A DNA stretch of 64,000 nucleotides, taken from positions 6,104,709 to 6,168,708 of the forward strand of contig CP043547.1 in NCBI GenBank assembly GCA_009664345.1, in the 5' to 3' direction. Positions 1 to 9,017 of the stretch are shown here, one piece after another. The notes under the pieces were generated by a model, which searched no databases, was not told where the DNA came from, and saw only the letters and a program-made list of their open reading frames with translations. The translations under genes were made by a program, and so were the position numbers. Source of the stretch: Planctomycetales bacterium 10988 (lineage in GTDB: Bacteria > Planctomycetota > Planctomycetia > Pirellulales > Pb10988). Position 1 is the first letter of the stretch, and every line of letters begins with the position of its first letter.

Positions 1-651
1 AAAACCTTTCACAAAACGATGAACACCGTATTTAGAAACACCAAACTTGCGAGGGCGGTGATTCACAACAATCTCGTTGATGCGAAAGCCTCTTGCGGCT
101 GCCAAGACGGGAACAAAGCGGTGTAATTCTCCATAAAGTCGAACTTCACGAACGACCTCTTTCCTATAGGCTTTCATTCCACAATTATGATCGTGAAGTT
201 TAACACCTGTTAACACGCCGACCATCCAGTTAAACACTCGTGACGGATAAACTTTATGCCAAGGATCATGGCGTGTTTTTTTATATCCACTCACGACATC
301 ATATCCTTCCTCCATTTTTTCTAAAAACTGAGGAAACATTTGTGGATCATCTTGAAGATCGGCATCAAGCGTGATAATGATATCACCATCAGCGGCTTGA
401 AAACCTTTCATCAAGGCGGCGGCTTTTCCAAAATTACGGCGAAATTTCCATCCTTGAACCTTGGGATCATCCTTTGCAATTTCTTCAATGACTTCCCACG
501 ATTGATCAGTTGATCCGTCGTCAATAAAGACAACTTCTAGTTCGTAATTTTGTTCCTTGGCTACCTGTTTTAATTCTTGATGAAGTTCACGCAAACTTTC
601 TTCTTCATTATAGACAGGTATTACAGCAGAAATATGGTAAGGATCATTCAT
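1..651 (-). CDS. Glycosyltransferase family 2, C-terminus cut by window edge
   Basis: The frame opens at an ATG at 651 and runs off the left edge, leaving 217 residues. The visible part is a GT-A fold typical of dolichol-phosphate mannosyltransferase/GtrB-like enzymes: nucleotide-binding start VIPVYNEEESL (residues 10-20), IDDGSTD (43-49) and the metal-binding LDADLQDDP (95-103). Such enzymes move a sugar from a nucleotide donor to a polyprenyl phosphate or lipid at the inner face of the membrane. The missing C-terminus would show whether it carries membrane helices. It lies 77 bases downstream of, and on the same strand as, the AglD/UPF0104-like membrane protein, a common pairing in lipid-linked sugar metabolism. 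Substrate not predictable. Confidence 0.93.
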   Translation of the reverse strand, partial: MNDPYHISAVIPVYNEEESLRELHQELKQVAKEQNYELEVVFIDDGSTDQSWEVIEEIAKDDPKVQGWKFRRNFGKAAALMKGFQAADGDIIITLDADLQDDPQMFPQFLEKMEEGYDVVSGYKKTRHDPWHKVYPSRVFNWMVGVLTGVKLHDHNCGMKAYRKEVVREVRLYGELHRFVPVLAAARGFRINEIVVNHRPRKFGVSKYGVHRFVKGF

Positions 652-728
652 GTTTTATTGTTTTGTTTGTAAAGGAACTGACACTAAAGGTAGGTCCGAG
701 AGATCAATATATTATCAAAAGTTAAGTG

Positions 729-1745
729 TTAAGGATTTGCTTCGTTGACACTTGCTTGCGTCGGGAGTTTTGATTCGAGAAACAGCGATTTCCCTTTTGC
801 TAAACCATACAAGAAGATGGAGATCGCCACTTCACTCAATGTCCAAATGATTCGTAATAGCAACGGGGCAATCAAGACTAATGTTTCATCTTGAAAGGTA
901 GTGCCTAAGGCTTCCATAAGAACCCATTCGCGTACGCCGAGACCACCAGGAATCAATGACAAGAAGCCCGCTACAAGGGATAGTGAAGTCGCCGCTGTTA
1001 ACAAGGGAATCGTCGTCAGACTTGGTGGGTTCTCTCCCCCGAGTCCTCGAATGGTTGCATAGAGACTTACTCCCATGAGGAACCAGCCAAGTACAATTCC
1101 ACTCGCTGTGCCGAGCATCGCCCGAACGGGTAAACTTTTTAATCGCTCTAAGAGTTCCGGGTTTGCCTTCCCTACTCCCATTCGCTTCACGACTTGGTAG
1201 AAAACTTGCGGAATAACGGGGATTCCGGCGGCAAGTCCTAAACCTAATCCCAACAACCAGAGGGTGGGTTGATCCGTCAACAAGCAAACAAAAAGGAGCC
1301 CTGCCAGTCCGGCTCCGATGGCCATCATGCTTAAAGTTTCATAAAAGACCGAGAGCGTGGCGGTCGAAGTGGCAACTTTTCCCCGCAGCAATCCGACTCG
1401 AAGCACCACGACTAGGGCTTTGCCGGGAACATATTTTCCAAGATGTCCTATATAATAGGCGGTCAGGGTATCGAGCCAAGAAGGCTTCGCTCCGTATTCT
1501 TGCAAAATTTTCTTCCAAAAGATCGCACAAGGCAGAAGCCCCAATAAATAGGAGACACCAGCCAGAAGCAGCCAACTAGGTTCAAGCGTGTCCCACCAGG
1601 CTTTATCGGTCTTCTGTTCGAGATTGGAGATGGAATCCCATTGGTCGGTAAGTCGGGCGGAAATTCCCCAGACGACTAGCAAGAAGAGGGCTAGCTTGAA
1701 GATGGTCATCAGCCATTTTTTTTGAAACCACTTCTTGGTCGCCAC
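729..1745 (-). CDS. Lysylphosphatidylglycerol synthase TM-domain / AglD-like (UPF0104) membrane protein
   Basis: 338 residues with a GTG start at 1745 and at least seven hydrophobic segments: an N-terminal helix near residues 12-28, then others near 57-75, 140-180, 210-232, 250-270 and 290-320. The signature ALVVVLRVGLLRG (about 108-120) and the late SLIPGGLGVREW (about 262-273) match the integral-membrane flippase-like domain shared by MprF and AglD (UPF0104). Known relatives move or modify lipid-linked substrates. It lacks the soluble aminoacyl-transferase domain of MprF, so lysyl transfer is not expected. The GT2 gene follows on the same strand, suggesting joint work on a lipid-linked glycan. 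Confidence 0.85.
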   Translation of the reverse strand: MATKKWFQKKWLMTIFKLALFLLVVWGISARLTDQWDSISNLEQKTDKAWWDTLEPSWLLLAGVSYLLGLLPCAIFWKKILQEYGAKPSWLDTLTAYYIGHLGKYVPGKALVVVLRVGLLRGKVATSTATLSVFYETLSMMAIGAGLAGLLFVCLLTDQPTLWLLGLGLGLAAGIPVIPQVFYQVVKRMGVGKANPELLERLKSLPVRAMLGTASGIVLGWFLMGVSLYATIRGLGGENPPSLTTIPLLTAATSLSLVAGFLSLIPGGLGVREWVLMEALGTTFQDETLVLIAPLLLRIIWTLSEVAISIFLYGLAKGKSLFLESKLPTQASVNEANP

Positions 1746-1804
1746 GCAGTAGACCTTTCTGGGCAGAAGGAGAAGACATCAGGAGTAAGTAGGTTTAGAA
1801 TAGG

Positions 1805-1810
1805 TATAAT
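1805..1810 (+). promoter_or_regulatory. Candidate -10 box TATAAT before the PQQ-like lipoprotein gene
   Basis: A perfect TATAAT lies 60 bases before the PQQ-like gene in the divergent gap 1746-1864. I could not find a good -35 hexamer at the right distance, so the call rests on the -10 box alone. Confidence 0.4.
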
Positions 1811-1870
1811 ACTTCAATTTTCCGGTGGAGCCTACCCGATTTCCCCCGCTCTTGTCACAAAGGGATGCCG

Positions 1871-3172
1871 ATGAACCGCCTCGCAAGCCTCTTTTTTATC
1901 CTGATTTTGACGCTCGGCTGTAGCTCAGAGCCCGTTCAGGAAATCCAAGTCACCAACTCAGGGAATCGGAACGCAACTCCCCTTCCTGATAGTTTGGCAC
2001 AAAATTGGCCCTGGTGGCGAGGTTTTTATGAAAATGGGCACATGCCGGGAAGTGAGGCCCCCAAGGAGTGGACTACTTCGGAAGGGATTCGTTGGCAGGA
2101 GAAGCTCCCTGGTTCCGGCCATTCTTCGCCGGTTTTATGGCAAGATCGACTCTATTTAACGACTGCGATCGAAGATTCCGAGAAGAAGGAGCTCTTGGCA
2201 TTTGATCGAACCACAGGAAAACAACAATGGCAGACTACTTTGCATGAGGGCGGTTGGCTCGGAATTCATTCGAAGAATACTCAAGCTTCGGCGACTCCGG
2301 CAATTGACGGCAGCCGAATTTATTGTGCTTTTATGGTAACTCAAAATGATTCATCTGGGATCTGGGTGAGTGCGGTGGATTTCGAGGGGAATCTGCTTTG
2401 GCAAGAACGTGCCGGCCCCTTTGTGTCGCAACATGGATACGGTTCTTCACCCATTCTGTATCAGGATTTGATCATCATCTTAGGAGATAATGCGTCGAAT
2501 GGATTCTTGGCAGCTCTGTCCCGAGAGACCGGCGAGATTATTTGGAGGATCAAACGGCCGCGAATGAATAATTATTCTACCCCGCTGGTGGCCAAAATTG
2601 CAGGGCGAGATCAGCTGATCGTTCACGGGGCAGAACAAGTGATTAGTTATAATCCCAATAATGGAAAAGAGATATGGCGATACCAAGGAGTTGCCCCGAC
2701 CTGTGCGAATACTCCAGTTTATGATGAGGACCATGTCTACGTTTCGGGGGGGTATCCTAAAAAAGAGGTGACCTGTATTCGAGCGGATGGAGAAGGAGAC
2801 GTTACCGAAACACATCTTGTTTGGAAAGGGCGTAAATCGGTAGCGTATGTTCCATCCATGTTAATCGATGAAGATCGATTGTATTCAATTAGCGACAACG
2901 GGATTGCAATTTGTTACGATTCCGCGACAGGTAACATCCATTGGCAAGAACGTCTTGCTGGGGCAACCACCGCCTCGCCCATTTTAGTCGGGGAGCAGAT
3001 TTACTTTTGTGACGAGAAAGGTTCGACCTACATCGTGAAAGCTTCCGATGAATACGAACTCATCGCTGAGAATTTTCTGGATGAGGCCATTTTTGCAACC
3101 CCGGTCGCATTCGAAGGGATGCTTTATTTACGAACGGAAAGTTCACTTTTCTGTCTCGGTCCGCCACGATGA
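1871..3172 (+). CDS. PQQ-binding-like beta-propeller repeat lipoprotein
   Basis: A secreted protein whose N-terminus has a hydrophobic stretch ending in the lipobox LTLGC, so it should be lipid-anchored after export. The body contains repeated blade motifs of the PQQ/quinoprotein type: LLAFDRTTGKQQWQ, LAALSRETGEIIWR, ISYNPNNGKEIWRYQG and CYDSATGNIHWQ. Such proteins are abundant in planctomycetes and often lack any bound quinone; enzymatic activity cannot be claimed. An in-frame ATG lies at 1865, but the one at 1871 has AGGGA at a suitable distance, so I start there. Its last 49 bases overlap the end of the convergent MFS gene. A paralogue lies at 37559-38896. Confidence 0.9.
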   Translation: MNRLASLFFILILTLGCSSEPVQEIQVTNSGNRNATPLPDSLAQNWPWWRGFYENGHMPGSEAPKEWTTSEGIRWQEKLPGSGHSSPVLWQDRLYLTTAIEDSEKKELLAFDRTTGKQQWQTTLHEGGWLGIHSKNTQASATPAIDGSRIYCAFMVTQNDSSGIWVSAVDFEGNLLWQERAGPFVSQHGYGSSPILYQDLIIILGDNASNGFLAALSRETGEIIWRIKRPRMNNYSTPLVAKIAGRDQLIVHGAEQVISYNPNNGKEIWRYQGVAPTCANTPVYDEDHVYVSGGYPKKEVTCIRADGEGDVTETHLVWKGRKSVAYVPSMLIDEDRLYSISDNGIAICYDSATGNIHWQERLAGATTASPILVGEQIYFCDEKGSTYIVKASDEYELIAENFLDEAIFATPVAFEGMLYLRTESSLFCLGPPR

Positions 3173-4440
3173 TTTTTGAGGGGGATACCTTCTCGTCCAC
3201 GGGTCCAGAGGATAAAGCTTACGATAAATCCGATTAGCGCGACCAAAGCGAGCAGGCTATAAGTCCATTCATCTTTGTAACTTGTGGCACTAAAGGCGAG
3301 TAACAGACCAATTGTGCCTGGTCCCAGACTGCCGATGCCGAAGCACATCATGTTACTGAATCCGTACCCAACACTCCTCCTTGCGTTTGGGATGTAGCGG
3401 GCGATGAGACTGTTATAAATCGGCTGATTCATGAAGTGAACGAACGCGGTAACGCCGGTGGCAGCCAGTCGCCAGGGGCCATCGGCAAATGCCATCCAGA
3501 GCAGACAGGGGACATTCGCAAACAGAATGGCGGGAAATAGCCACGAAAGCCGATCAGGTTTGGCAATGGAACCCGCCCAAGCTTGTCCCAAGGCACCGCA
3601 AAATAAAACCAAGGCAGTCAAGAGGTTACGGAAACTCCGGTCGCTCCATTCTTCTGGTCGCAGGCCGGTTGTGCTGAGGTATCTTGGGAGAAAATGCATC
3701 AGAGCCGCATAGAGAAAGCCGAATAATGTCCCTGCTAAAACAAGGAGGAAATATTCGGTCCAGCGGACGTGATCGGAATCGTCTACCGATGCGGAAAGGC
3801 TGGAGGTTTTGACTTTCTCTTCTTTTTCTGGGGTCGTTGAAGCTGTTTCAGCAACCAAATTCTTCCCATTTCTTGGATGACTCTCTTTCAGGCCCCATTT
3901 GAGCAAGAACGCGACAACTAAACCAGGAATCGCCAATAGAAGGTAATAGTCTCTCCAATCCATGGATGGAAAAATGAAAACGATACTCGCCAGCAAAGGA
4001 GCACAGGCAATACCGATTGAGCCAAAGATGCCGTGCCAACCCAGCGCGGGGCCTCTGGTTTCAGGGGTGGATTCGCGTGATATCAGGGCTAAGCCCGCTG
4101 GGTGATAGATACTTGCAAAGCACCCCATCGCGAACATCACCACAAACTCAAGCGACAAGGTGGGGGAAACCCAGGCTAAAATCGAGGTAAACGCACATCC
4201 CAGCAGATAGGTAATCAAGAGCGGCTTTGCCCCATAGCGATCAGCCAACCAGCCTGCCAACAAAGCTCCGAAGCCGAACGGCAATCGCCAAATGGTGCCC
4301 ATGGTTCCCGTAATATCGGGGCCAACATCGTATTCTTGACCGATTAGTTGCTCAACGCTTGGAAGTGCTAATTCATAGACATGGACAAGGGCGTGAGCAA
4401 AAGAGACAACAATCACGAGGCGAAAGAGGGCACCATTCAT
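3124..4440 (-). CDS. Major facilitator superfamily transporter
   Basis: 438 residues with about twelve hydrophobic segments. The loop 2-3 signature of the MFS is visible as GWLADRYGAKP (about residues 61-71), and a long charged central loop (about 190-225, rich in E, K and S) separates the two six-helix halves. Substrate not predictable from sequence; the arrangement resembles planctomycete MFS proteins of unassigned specificity. It is oriented toward the PQQ-like gene and the two coding regions overlap by 49 bases at their 3' ends. It lies 14 bases downstream of trpD on the same strand, so co-transcription with trpD is likely, although no functional link is obvious. Confidence 0.9.
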   Translation of the reverse strand: MNGALFRLVIVVSFAHALVHVYELALPSVEQLIGQEYDVGPDITGTMGTIWRLPFGFGALLAGWLADRYGAKPLLITYLLGCAFTSILAWVSPTLSLEFVVMFAMGCFASIYHPAGLALISRESTPETRGPALGWHGIFGSIGIACAPLLASIVFIFPSMDWRDYYLLLAIPGLVVAFLLKWGLKESHPRNGKNLVAETASTTPEKEEKVKTSSLSASVDDSDHVRWTEYFLLVLAGTLFGFLYAALMHFLPRYLSTTGLRPEEWSDRSFRNLLTALVLFCGALGQAWAGSIAKPDRLSWLFPAILFANVPCLLWMAFADGPWRLAATGVTAFVHFMNQPIYNSLIARYIPNARRSVGYGFSNMMCFGIGSLGPGTIGLLLAFSATSYKDEWTYSLLALVALIGFIVSFILWTRGREGIPLKNHRGGPRQKSELSVRK

Positions 4441-4454
4441 AGAAAAGGTCGATC

Positions 4455-5498
4455 CTAAGGTTGGCCGCCGGAGTCGGAAAGGGACTCGGGTTGATGGCTG
4501 AGGTGGGCAAGGTTTTGCAGCAGGCGGTAGGCATTACCGGAATCAATGGCTTTCAACGCTAAGCTGACCGCTTCGTAAAGGGAGGAGGTTTTCCCGGTGA
4601 GCCAAATGGCCGCTGCCGAATTTAGAGAAACGATCTCTCTGGCAGGACCATGTTCACCGCTGAGAAGTTCGCGAATAATTGTCGCACTTTCGTGACTGTT
4701 GCTTACTTTCAACTGCTCCAGCGGTACCGGTTCTACTCCGAAATCACGCGGACACCAGCGGAGTGATTCCACTTTCCCCTCCTCAACCAAGCTGACTTCG
4801 GTTGCTCCGCAGCAGGAAATTTCATCAAGACCGTCGGTTCCCCAAACGACCATTCCTCGCTGACAGCCGAGCTTGAGTAAGGCATGAGCAAGCGGTTCGC
4901 GAAGATGAGGCTTGCCGACACCGATCAATTGAAAGGGCGCCGAGGCAGGATTCGCCAAGGGTCCGATCGCATTGAAAATGGTCGGAAAACCAAGCCGTTT
5001 CCGGACTTCCGCCGCATGTTTCATGGAACCATGATAGAGAGGAGCAAAACAAAAGCAAAGGCCCAATTCATCTAGGCATTTTTCCACAACCGGCAAGGAG
5101 GCTTGAATATTCACCCCGAGTTCGGCCAGGACATCCGAGGAACCGCTTCGACTGGTAATCGCTCGATTGCCATGTTTCGCCACGGGAACGCCGGCGGCCG
5201 CGGTGACGATCGCAGAAGCGGTAGAAATATTAAAAGTCCCGGAACCATCTCCTCCGGTGCCACAGGTGTCGACGAAGATTTCGTGTTTTGTTCGGATCGG
5301 AGTCATCCCGGAGCGTAACGCCTGGGCGGCTCCGAAATAATGGTCAACGGTTTCGCCTCGAAAATGAAGACCCGTCAAGAGTTGTGCGATTTCACAAGGA
5401 GAGCATTTTCCCCCCATCACGGCTTCAATTGCCCCGCGAACATGGATGTCACTGACTTCTTGACCGGTCGCTAAGCGGACGAGTGTTTCTTCAATCAT
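4455..5498 (-). CDS. trpD: Anthranilate phosphoribosyltransferase
   Basis: Transfers phosphoribose from PRPP to anthranilate, the second step of tryptophan synthesis in the cytoplasm. 347 residues, normal for the family. The PRPP-binding glycine-rich motif DTCGTGGDGSGTFNIST spans residues 77-93 and is followed by KHGNRAITSRSGSSDVLAELG-type sequence at about 108-128, both diagnostic of TrpD. A TTG codon at 5534 would extend the frame by 12 residues, but the ATG at 5498 is preceded by GAGG seven bases upstream and begins at the normal family start. No other trp gene is nearby, so tryptophan genes are dispersed here. The MFS gene follows closely. Confidence 0.96.
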   Translation of the reverse strand: MIEETLVRLATGQEVSDIHVRGAIEAVMGGKCSPCEIAQLLTGLHFRGETVDHYFGAAQALRSGMTPIRTKHEIFVDTCGTGGDGSGTFNISTASAIVTAAAGVPVAKHGNRAITSRSGSSDVLAELGVNIQASLPVVEKCLDELGLCFCFAPLYHGSMKHAAEVRKRLGFPTIFNAIGPLANPASAPFQLIGVGKPHLREPLAHALLKLGCQRGMVVWGTDGLDEISCCGATEVSLVEEGKVESLRWCPRDFGVEPVPLEQLKVSNSHESATIIRELLSGEHGPAREIVSLNSAAAIWLTGKTSSLYEAVSLALKAIDSGNAYRLLQNLAHLSHQPESLSDSGGQP

Positions 5499-5947
5499 TT
5501 GAATTCCTCTGCCTGACTCTACCCTGAGCAACAATTCGTGGCACTTTGGTTGTTCTTGCCATTACTTCCTGCCGCATTCACCCACTACCGGATGCCTACT
5601 CCAACGCCTTGATGACATTCATCTTCTAACGATCGTGCAAAAGCTTGAAGAACTCTGCAAGCTGCAAGGTGAGATTTTCAAGTATTTTTCGCTTCCGATC
5701 TCTTAACTACCCAGTCGTGAAACGGGTGTATGCTGCTCAGATCTGCTCTTCCGCAGGTGTCTACAAGCAGTGTAATTCTGTCTCCGTTCCCTTGCTAGAT
5801 ATTGAGGAAGTCCCTAGACTGTGAAAAGCGCAAAGCAAACTGAGTAAGGGTGTCGGGAGGAAACTCGTTGCTAACGATCGCTTGAGGTTAGAACGAGTTA
5901 TCGAGATCAATTCTTCCCGATTTTGAAGTAGAGAAGACGAGGCGGAG
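5499..5947. other. Divergent intergenic region trpD / nucleoside hydrolase
   Basis: 449 bases between divergent genes. It must hold both promoters, but I saw no convincing sigma70 hexamer pair, no attenuator-like leader peptide rich in Trp codons before trpD, and no supported gene. Confidence 0.5.
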
Positions 5948-6901
5948 ATGGAAAAGAAGGTCATCATCGATACGGACCCTGGGATTGACGATGCTGTTGC
6001 CCTGGCGATGGCCCTCTTTGATCCGAGTTTGGATGTCCTGGCGATTACGGCGGTCGCGGGGAATGTCCATGCCGAACAAGCGACCAAGAATGTGCAGACG
6101 ATTCTTGACCAACTCGATCCCCCCCGCTTGCCCCGGATTGGTGCGGCGACCTCGCCGAATCCACCTTTGGAAAAGACGACTTCTCATGTTTTCGGAAATG
6201 ATGGCCTAGGCAATTCCAACTTTCCGGTGGCCGAATTACATAACCTCCATCCTTCTGAAAAGCTGCTTGTGGAGGAAGTCCGTGCCGCTCCGGATGAAGT
6301 GACGATTATTGCATTGGGGCCACTAACGAATATCGCCAGAGCAATTCATCGCGACCCGAATTGGGCCTCTCAAGTGGGCCATCTCATCATCATGGGGGGG
6401 ACCGTTTCCGCACCGGGAAATGTGACGCCAGCGGCTGAATTCAATATCTATAGCGATCCTGTTTCCGCCCAAGAAGTCTTTCGTTCTAAAATGACGAAAA
6501 CGCTTGTCCCGCTTGATATTACGGACCCACTTATCTTTAGCTATGACTTCTTGGATCGCTTGCCATCGGAGGACTCGCGTGGGGGTCGTTTCTTACGAAA
6601 GATTCTTCCGTTTACTTATCGGGCACATCGACAGGTCTTGGGTTTAGAAGGGATTTGGCTGGCCGATGCAATTGCCATGGTGGCCGCGACCAACCCTTCT
6701 CTTTTTCGAATCATGGACGATATGTCGGCCGACGTGGAAACCAATGGCTTTTTGACGAAAGGGATGACCGTCTTCGATCGAAGAGTTCATCGCAAATGGA
6801 AAGCAAACCTAGCCGTTGCCATGGAAATGGATAGCGATCAGGTCTATGAAACGATTTTGAAAGCCCTCGCACGGTGCGGTGAAAGCACGCTTGATTCGTG
6901 A
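5948..6901 (+). CDS. Inosine-uridine preferring nucleoside hydrolase family
   Basis: Hydrolyses the N-glycosidic bond of ribonucleosides, releasing base and ribose for salvage. 317 residues, usual for the family. The calcium-binding aspartate cluster DTDPGIDDA sits at residues 8-16, followed by the conserved GPLTNIA segment, the substrate loop EFNIYSDPVSA and the second acidic site LADAIAM. The ATG at 5948 is preceded by GAGGCGG with proper spacing. Monocistronic: it ends at a bidirectional terminator shared with the convergent HtrA-like gene. The base preference (purine or pyrimidine) cannot be read from the sequence. Confidence 0.93.
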   Translation: MEKKVIIDTDPGIDDAVALAMALFDPSLDVLAITAVAGNVHAEQATKNVQTILDQLDPPRLPRIGAATSPNPPLEKTTSHVFGNDGLGNSNFPVAELHNLHPSEKLLVEEVRAAPDEVTIIALGPLTNIARAIHRDPNWASQVGHLIIMGGTVSAPGNVTPAAEFNIYSDPVSAQEVFRSKMTKTLVPLDITDPLIFSYDFLDRLPSEDSRGGRFLRKILPFTYRAHRQVLGLEGIWLADAIAMVAATNPSLFRIMDDMSADVETNGFLTKGMTVFDRRVHRKWKANLAVAMEMDSDQVYETILKALARCGESTLDS

Positions 6902-6928
6902 GCTTCTTCTCCAATGCTTGAACCATAA

Positions 6929-6966
6929 AAAGAGCCAGGCACTCCCAGCGGAATGACTGGCTCTTT
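6929..6966. terminator. Bidirectional rho-independent terminator
   Basis: Perfect ten-base stem AAAGAGCCAG / CTGGCTCTTT around an 18-base loop, between the convergent nucleoside hydrolase and HtrA-like genes, with A and T runs at its flanks so it can work on both strands. Confidence 0.85.
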
Positions 6967-6983
6967 GCTTTTCTCAAGTTAGT

Positions 6984-8144
6984 CTATTGTTGTTGGCCAA
7001 GGAGTTTGCTCCGATCTCCAACGCGGACCATCAGCTTCATCTTTTGACGATTTCTCCAGACAACCAACTCCACTTCGGTATTAATGCGGGTGAGACTGAC
7101 CAAATTGATGAGATGCGTATCATTATCGACAGGGATGGAATCGTATTCGATAATGATATCCCCTTCTTTCAGTTCCGAATTATCTGCCGGGGTGTTGGGA
7201 CGAATCCGAGTGATCAAGGCTCCGAACGGGGAAGGAAGCCCTCTTCTGGTAGCATCTTCAATATCAAACTTCGGAGCCAATTCAACTCCGAGGAAAGCCC
7301 GCATGGGGCTGCCATATTCGATCAATTGTTCGGCGATCGTCATAGCCATATTGATGGGAATACTGAAGCCGATCCCTTCGTTCCCCCCGGAATTACTGGC
7401 AATCGCCGCATTAATCCCAATGACTTCTCCTTTGAGATTCACCAGCGGACCGCCACTATTGCCGGGGTTGATAGCTGCATCGGTTTGGAAGAAATCTTGA
7501 TACTCGACCTGATCGTTCCCTAGTTCAAGCCCGCGCCGGCCTTTTGCACTGATGATTCCAAAGGTCGTCGAATGGCTCAATCCAAACGGACTCCCCATTG
7601 CAAGGACAAATTGACCAATATCGACTGCCCGGCTGTCTCCCAAACGGGCACCGATCAATTGAGGAGCGGCGATTTGCATCACGGCGACATCGCTCTCGGG
7701 GTCTTCCCAAACGCGAATAGGGTTGGTTTTGCGGCTATCATCGAGGGTAATCGTGATGTTCTCCGTCGGGGCTTTATGAATGACGTGGCTATTCGTAAGC
7801 ACATAAAAATCGTATTCATTGCCTTCAATTTGGACGATGACCCCGGAGCCAGCTTCTTCAATATAACCGGAACCCATCGACGGAAGCTTTGGTTTTTTCG
7901 ATTCGATGTGAACCACCGCGGGCCGAACCAATTGAGAGGCTAACCCAACCACCCGACCTTGACGCTCGAAGAAAGAGGCCTCATCTTGAAGTTGCTGATA
8001 GAGATTTTCTCGCTCCGTCTCGGTCGCTTGGGTTCGATAATCCCCATGGATCGAGGTCAAAGGTACATTGTGCCAAATGATTCCCGTTACCACCCCGACG
8101 GTAAACAGTATGGTTCCGAACGACCCAATGCGGCGATAACCCAT
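6984..8144 (-). CDS. HtrA/DegP-like trypsin-fold serine protease with PDZ domain
   Basis: 386 residues. An N-terminal uncleaved helix (about residues 9-24) should anchor it in the membrane with the protease outside the cytoplasm. The chymotrypsin-fold triad is complete: His120 in LTNSHVIH, Asp152 in SDVAVMQ and Ser230 in PGNSGGPL. A single PDZ domain occupies about 285-380, beginning near AFLGVEL. This is the architecture of DegS/DegQ-type proteases in envelope protein quality control. The ATG at 8144 follows GAGGT by seven bases. It is convergent with the nucleoside hydrolase. Whether it degrades misfolded proteins or cleaves a specific regulator is not visible. Confidence 0.93.
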   Translation of the reverse strand: MGYRRIGSFGTILFTVGVVTGIIWHNVPLTSIHGDYRTQATETERENLYQQLQDEASFFERQGRVVGLASQLVRPAVVHIESKKPKLPSMGSGYIEEAGSGVIVQIEGNEYDFYVLTNSHVIHKAPTENITITLDDSRKTNPIRVWEDPESDVAVMQIAAPQLIGARLGDSRAVDIGQFVLAMGSPFGLSHSTTFGIISAKGRRGLELGNDQVEYQDFFQTDAAINPGNSGGPLVNLKGEVIGINAAIASNSGGNEGIGFSIPINMAMTIAEQLIEYGSPMRAFLGVELAPKFDIEDATRRGLPSPFGALITRIRPNTPADNSELKEGDIIIEYDSIPVDNDTHLINLVSLTRINTEVELVVWRNRQKMKLMVRVGDRSKLLGQQQ

Positions 8145-8470
8145 CGAATAACCTCATTTCAAGTAATAATTGCTATTTACATGCTTCTGTAAGGAGGCTT
8201 GGTAATATTGAGGAAAGAGAAAAGAGGAGTTTGACCGGATGGAGTGACGCTCTTCTATTCCACTTTATCCATAATTACGGGCGAAGCGTGTTAGATGATC
8301 TAATCCAAATCGTTGATCCGATGCTTTTGGATCGGCTAGATGGAAGAAGTGACTTATGAAAAAGAGGGAGTTTCTAGAGATCCCCTAAAAAAGACTTTTT
8401 CCATCGCTCGAATATACCTTATCGAAAGGTTAAAATCCAACGATTTAGCCAACGAAAGGGAGGAACCAAC
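8145..8470. other. Intergenic region upstream of the HtrA-like gene
   Basis: About 330 bases with no supported gene. It contains a 13-base palindrome TTAGATGATCTAA at 8291-8303 and a short inverted repeat GATCC/GGATC at 8315-8333, either of which could be a regulator site for the protease gene, but no known operator consensus is matched. Confidence 0.35.
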
Positions 8471-8512
8471 AAAAAAACCTGAGCGTTCAAAGCAAAAACT
8501 TTAAACCTCAGG
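8471..8512 (-). terminator. Rho-independent terminator of the DksA-like gene
   Basis: Stem CCTGAG / CTCAGG (8478-8483 with 8507-8512). Read on the minus strand it is followed by seven T residues (8477-8471). It lies 50 bases after the DksA-like stop. Confidence 0.8.
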
Positions 8513-8561
8513 CTTTTAGAATGATAGTGTTCACGTTGTTTCAACGGGGGGTGAAGCGGAA

Positions 8562-9017
8562 TTAAGAGAATTCCATCTCGATATCATTGATGGAAACATC
8601 TTTATCTCCGCCCGAACCATCTTCGAGCCTTCCCCAATTTCCCTTGTGAGGGAGCGAATCGAAGCCTTCTTCTTCGATCATTCGTTGGGCTTCGATTGTC
8701 ATGGTTGTATAAGGTAATGCTCGTAAACGTTCCAGGGGAATTGGTTTCCCGGTCACTTCGCAAACCCCGTAAGTCCCTTCCCGGAAACGTTCTAAGGCTT
8801 CTTCGATCTGGGAAAGTTCACGGCTGTCTGCTTCGACAAGTTGCGAACTGATCTCGTCATTGGCAGTGTCCAACGCGAAATCGACGACATCGCCCTCTGG
8901 TTTTTCTTCGCCGAGTTCATGGAGAGGGCTCAAATCTTCGGTCAACGCTCGACGGAGGGCATCCCTACGTTTGATTAAAATGTCATATAAGCGAAGTAAT
9001 GATTCTTTTCGACCCAT
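8562..9017 (-). CDS. TraR/DksA-family protein with degenerate zinc finger
   Basis: About 151 residues. A coiled-coil-forming N-terminal half (basic start, then acidic LHELGEEKPEGD and NDEISSQLVEADSRELSQIE) precedes the C-terminal GTYGVCEVTGKPIPLERL, which aligns with the DksA C4 finger. Only one of the four zinc cysteines remains; the other three positions read T, T and A (CEVT and TIEA). DksA binds the RNA polymerase secondary channel and adjusts initiation with ppGpp. The loss of ligands suggests a metal-independent relative, as known for some DksA paralogues. An ATG at 9029 exists, but GAGGTGG just before the ATG at 9017 favours the latter. Confidence 0.85.
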   Translation of the reverse strand: MGRKESLLRLYDILIKRRDALRRALTEDLSPLHELGEEKPEGDVVDFALDTANDEISSQLVEADSRELSQIEEALERFREGTYGVCEVTGKPIPLERLRALPYTTMTIEAQRMIEEEGFDSLPHKGNWGRLEDGSGGDKDVSINDIEMEFS

